From an uncultured Lentisphaerota bacterium (GTDB taxonomy: Bacteria > Verrucomicrobiota > Lentisphaeria > Oligosphaerales > CAITYL01): 50,196 bases of DNA. Numbering within the stretch: position 1 is the stretch's first letter; each line of letters begins with the position of its first letter. The translations under genes and the position numbers were made by a program. Shown piece after piece: positions 49,080 through 50,196 of this stretch. The notes beneath the pieces were generated by a model, which searched no databases, was not told the origin of the DNA, and saw only the letters and a list, made by a program, of their open reading frames with translations. The DNA is taken from positions 1 to 50,196 of the forward strand of contig CAITSE010000303.1 in the NCBI GenBank assembly GCA_903894975.1, in the 5' to 3' direction.

Positions 49080-49712
49080 TTATCCGGCGTTGACCGAGAG
49101 CAGTTCGACTTCGAACACCAGCGTGGCGTTGGGGCCGATGGCGCGGCCGGCGCCGCGCTCGCCGTAGGCCAGCTTGGCGGGAATGACAAAGCGGTTTTTG
49201 CCGCCGGCCTTCATGAGCTGGACGCCTTCGGTCCAGCCGGGAATGACCTGGTTCAGGGCAAAGGTGGCGGGTTCGTTGCGTTCCACGGAACTGTCGAACA
49301 CCGTGCCGTCCATCAGGGTTCCGGTGTAGTGAACCGTCACCTCGTCGGTCGCGGCGGGGCGGACGCCGGAACCTTCCTTCAGAACCTCGTACTGCAGGCC
49401 GCTGGCGGTGGTAGTCACGCCGGGCTTCTTGCCGTTCTTGGCCAGGAATTCGGCGCCTTCGCGGAGATTGCCTTCGCCGGCCTGGCCTTGGGCGGCGGCC
49501 GCATGGCTCTTCATCTTCTCCTGGAATTCACCCATGACCTTCTGGAACTCCTCCGGGGACATCTGCGGCTTGCCGCCGCCGAACAAATCCGCCACGGCGG
49601 CGCAGAACACCGCGGTATCCATCTTGAAAGGCAGACGCTGCAGGGAAGAGCCCACGTCAAGGCCGAGGGCATAGCTCAGCTTGCGGTCTGGGGTGTCGAG
49701 ATTCACGCTCAT
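49080..49712 (-). CDS. FKBP-type peptidyl-prolyl isomerase, FkpA/Mip-like without signal peptide
   Basis: The enzyme catalyses cis-trans isomerisation of proline peptide bonds and helps protein folding. The 210-residue product has an N-terminal dimerisation-type helical region (LSYALGLDVGSSLQRLP ... EFQKVMGEFQEKMKSHAAA, about 12-85). The complete FKBP domain runs from GVTTTASGLQYEVLKEG, through VTVHYTGTLMDGTVFDSS and FALNQVIPGWTEGVQLM, to NATLVFEVELLSV. This arrangement matches FkpA/FklB/Mip proteins, but no signal peptide precedes it, so it is probably cytoplasmic, like FklB. ATG 49712 was chosen; the frame to 49814 adds an Arg-rich leader without homology. Confidence 0.9.
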   Translation of the reverse strand: MSVNLDTPDRKLSYALGLDVGSSLQRLPFKMDTAVFCAAVADLFGGGKPQMSPEEFQKVMGEFQEKMKSHAAAAQGQAGEGNLREGAEFLAKNGKKPGVTTTASGLQYEVLKEGSGVRPAATDEVTVHYTGTLMDGTVFDSSVERNEPATFALNQVIPGWTEGVQLMKAGGKNRFVIPAKLAYGERGAGRAIGPNATLVFEVELLSVNAG

Positions 49713-50196
49713 GGCGACGAGTCCTTGGTTCGCTGCGGTGCGGGGTTTCGCCCGGGCCCGGCCCGGACGGCGCGGCCGGCCCCGCGGTCCGCGACCGCCG
49801 GCTCCGGCTGACAAGACAAAGGCAGAACCATAGAACCCGAATCGGGGTAAGCAAACAGGAATTTACTGGCTCAATGACAAAAGGTCTGTGGTCTGTAGGC
49901 CTGTGCCTGGTGGTAAAGACAATTAGTCGGACTGAGTACCTTCCGCTGAACCTTAATTCCTTTAGCAATTCCGTTTGCGCCCTTTCGCGGAATTTCGCGG
50001 ACAAAAAAGGCTGTTGGTGAATAATCCAGGCGAAGGAAGTGACAGGCACCCAAAACGGCGGCGGCAGATTACATTTTACCATCTCAATCTCAAGCCCCGA
50101 ACCCCCTCTGTCCCCGCTGGCCGCCAAGGGTAATACCAATTAAAAATCAACCCGAGATACTATTCGCGTTCATTGGCGTTCATTAGCGGTTCAAAA
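49713..50196. other. Gene-free right end of the window with several repeat arms
   Basis: No gene is supported here. It holds a GTCTGTGG unit (49881-49914) and a CTTTCGCGGAATTTCGCGGA arm (49992 onward). The 30-base ATTCGCGTTCATTGGCGTTC...AGCGGTT unit ends the window at 50162-50191 and may continue beyond the edge. Confidence 0.65.

Overview
This is a G+C-rich bacterial chromosome window with about 32 protein genes on both strands. No rRNA, tRNA, CRISPR array, integrase or transposase gene was recognised. The gene set points to a Gram-negative member of the Planctomycetota-Verrucomicrobiota-Chlamydiota group, perhaps Kiritimatiellota, Lentisphaerota or Verrucomicrobiota. It includes an alginate-export-type porin, an Lgt/lipoprotein system, an adenosylcobalamin ribonucleotide reductase, several secreted glycan-active enzymes and paired ExeA-like/GspB-like genes. 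The same assignment is suggested by the unusually dense short intergenic repeats. It is an inference from gene content and repeat style, not a phylogenetic result.

Positions 1-8311 hold a type I restriction-modification locus, cut by the left edge: hsdM (5' end missing), a truncated RhuM-like gene, hsdS, a 142-residue protein of unknown function, a 440-residue ImmA/IrrE-like protein lacking the HExxH metal site, and hsdR. The first five genes overlap or nearly abut. hsdR is set off by a 176-base gap containing a perfect palindrome. The unknown/ImmA-like pair is the best candidate in the window for an undescribed defence or regulatory module.

Positions 8357-20609 mix housekeeping and secreted-enzyme genes: a sialate O-acetylesterase, polyprenyl diphosphate synthase, FAH-family hydrolase, discoidin-domain protein, lgt, two pseudouridine synthases, a DMT transporter, a secreted lectin-like protein and a large putative glycoside hydrolase. 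Positions 20897-25033 carry a minus-strand operon (membrane protein, winged-helix regulator, membrane protein, CreD) read from a promoter covered by inverted TGCAAA sites, with a ferritin-like gene running the other way.

Positions 25705-34252 hold argB directly behind a porin gene, a frameshifted ExeA-type ATPase coupled to a GspB-like protein, rlmN, and a GH38-type alpha-mannosidase with an altered nucleophile position. Positions 34278-50196 hold the B12-dependent ribonucleotide reductase, a LysM lipoprotein, an inositol-monophosphatase-like enzyme, a potassium channel, a YgjP-like metalloprotease, a nitroreductase, a degenerate nucleotidyl-cyclase-like membrane protein, a large TPR protein, a GH10 xylanase, tsaB and an FKBP isomerase.

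The most striking non-genic feature is the repeat content. At least ten repeat families occupy nearly every gap, mostly as inverted pairs. Several supply the stop codon of the adjoining gene. One lies inside a membrane-protein reading frame. A 67-base REP-like unit occurs twice, each time joined by the same end to a gene's stop codon.
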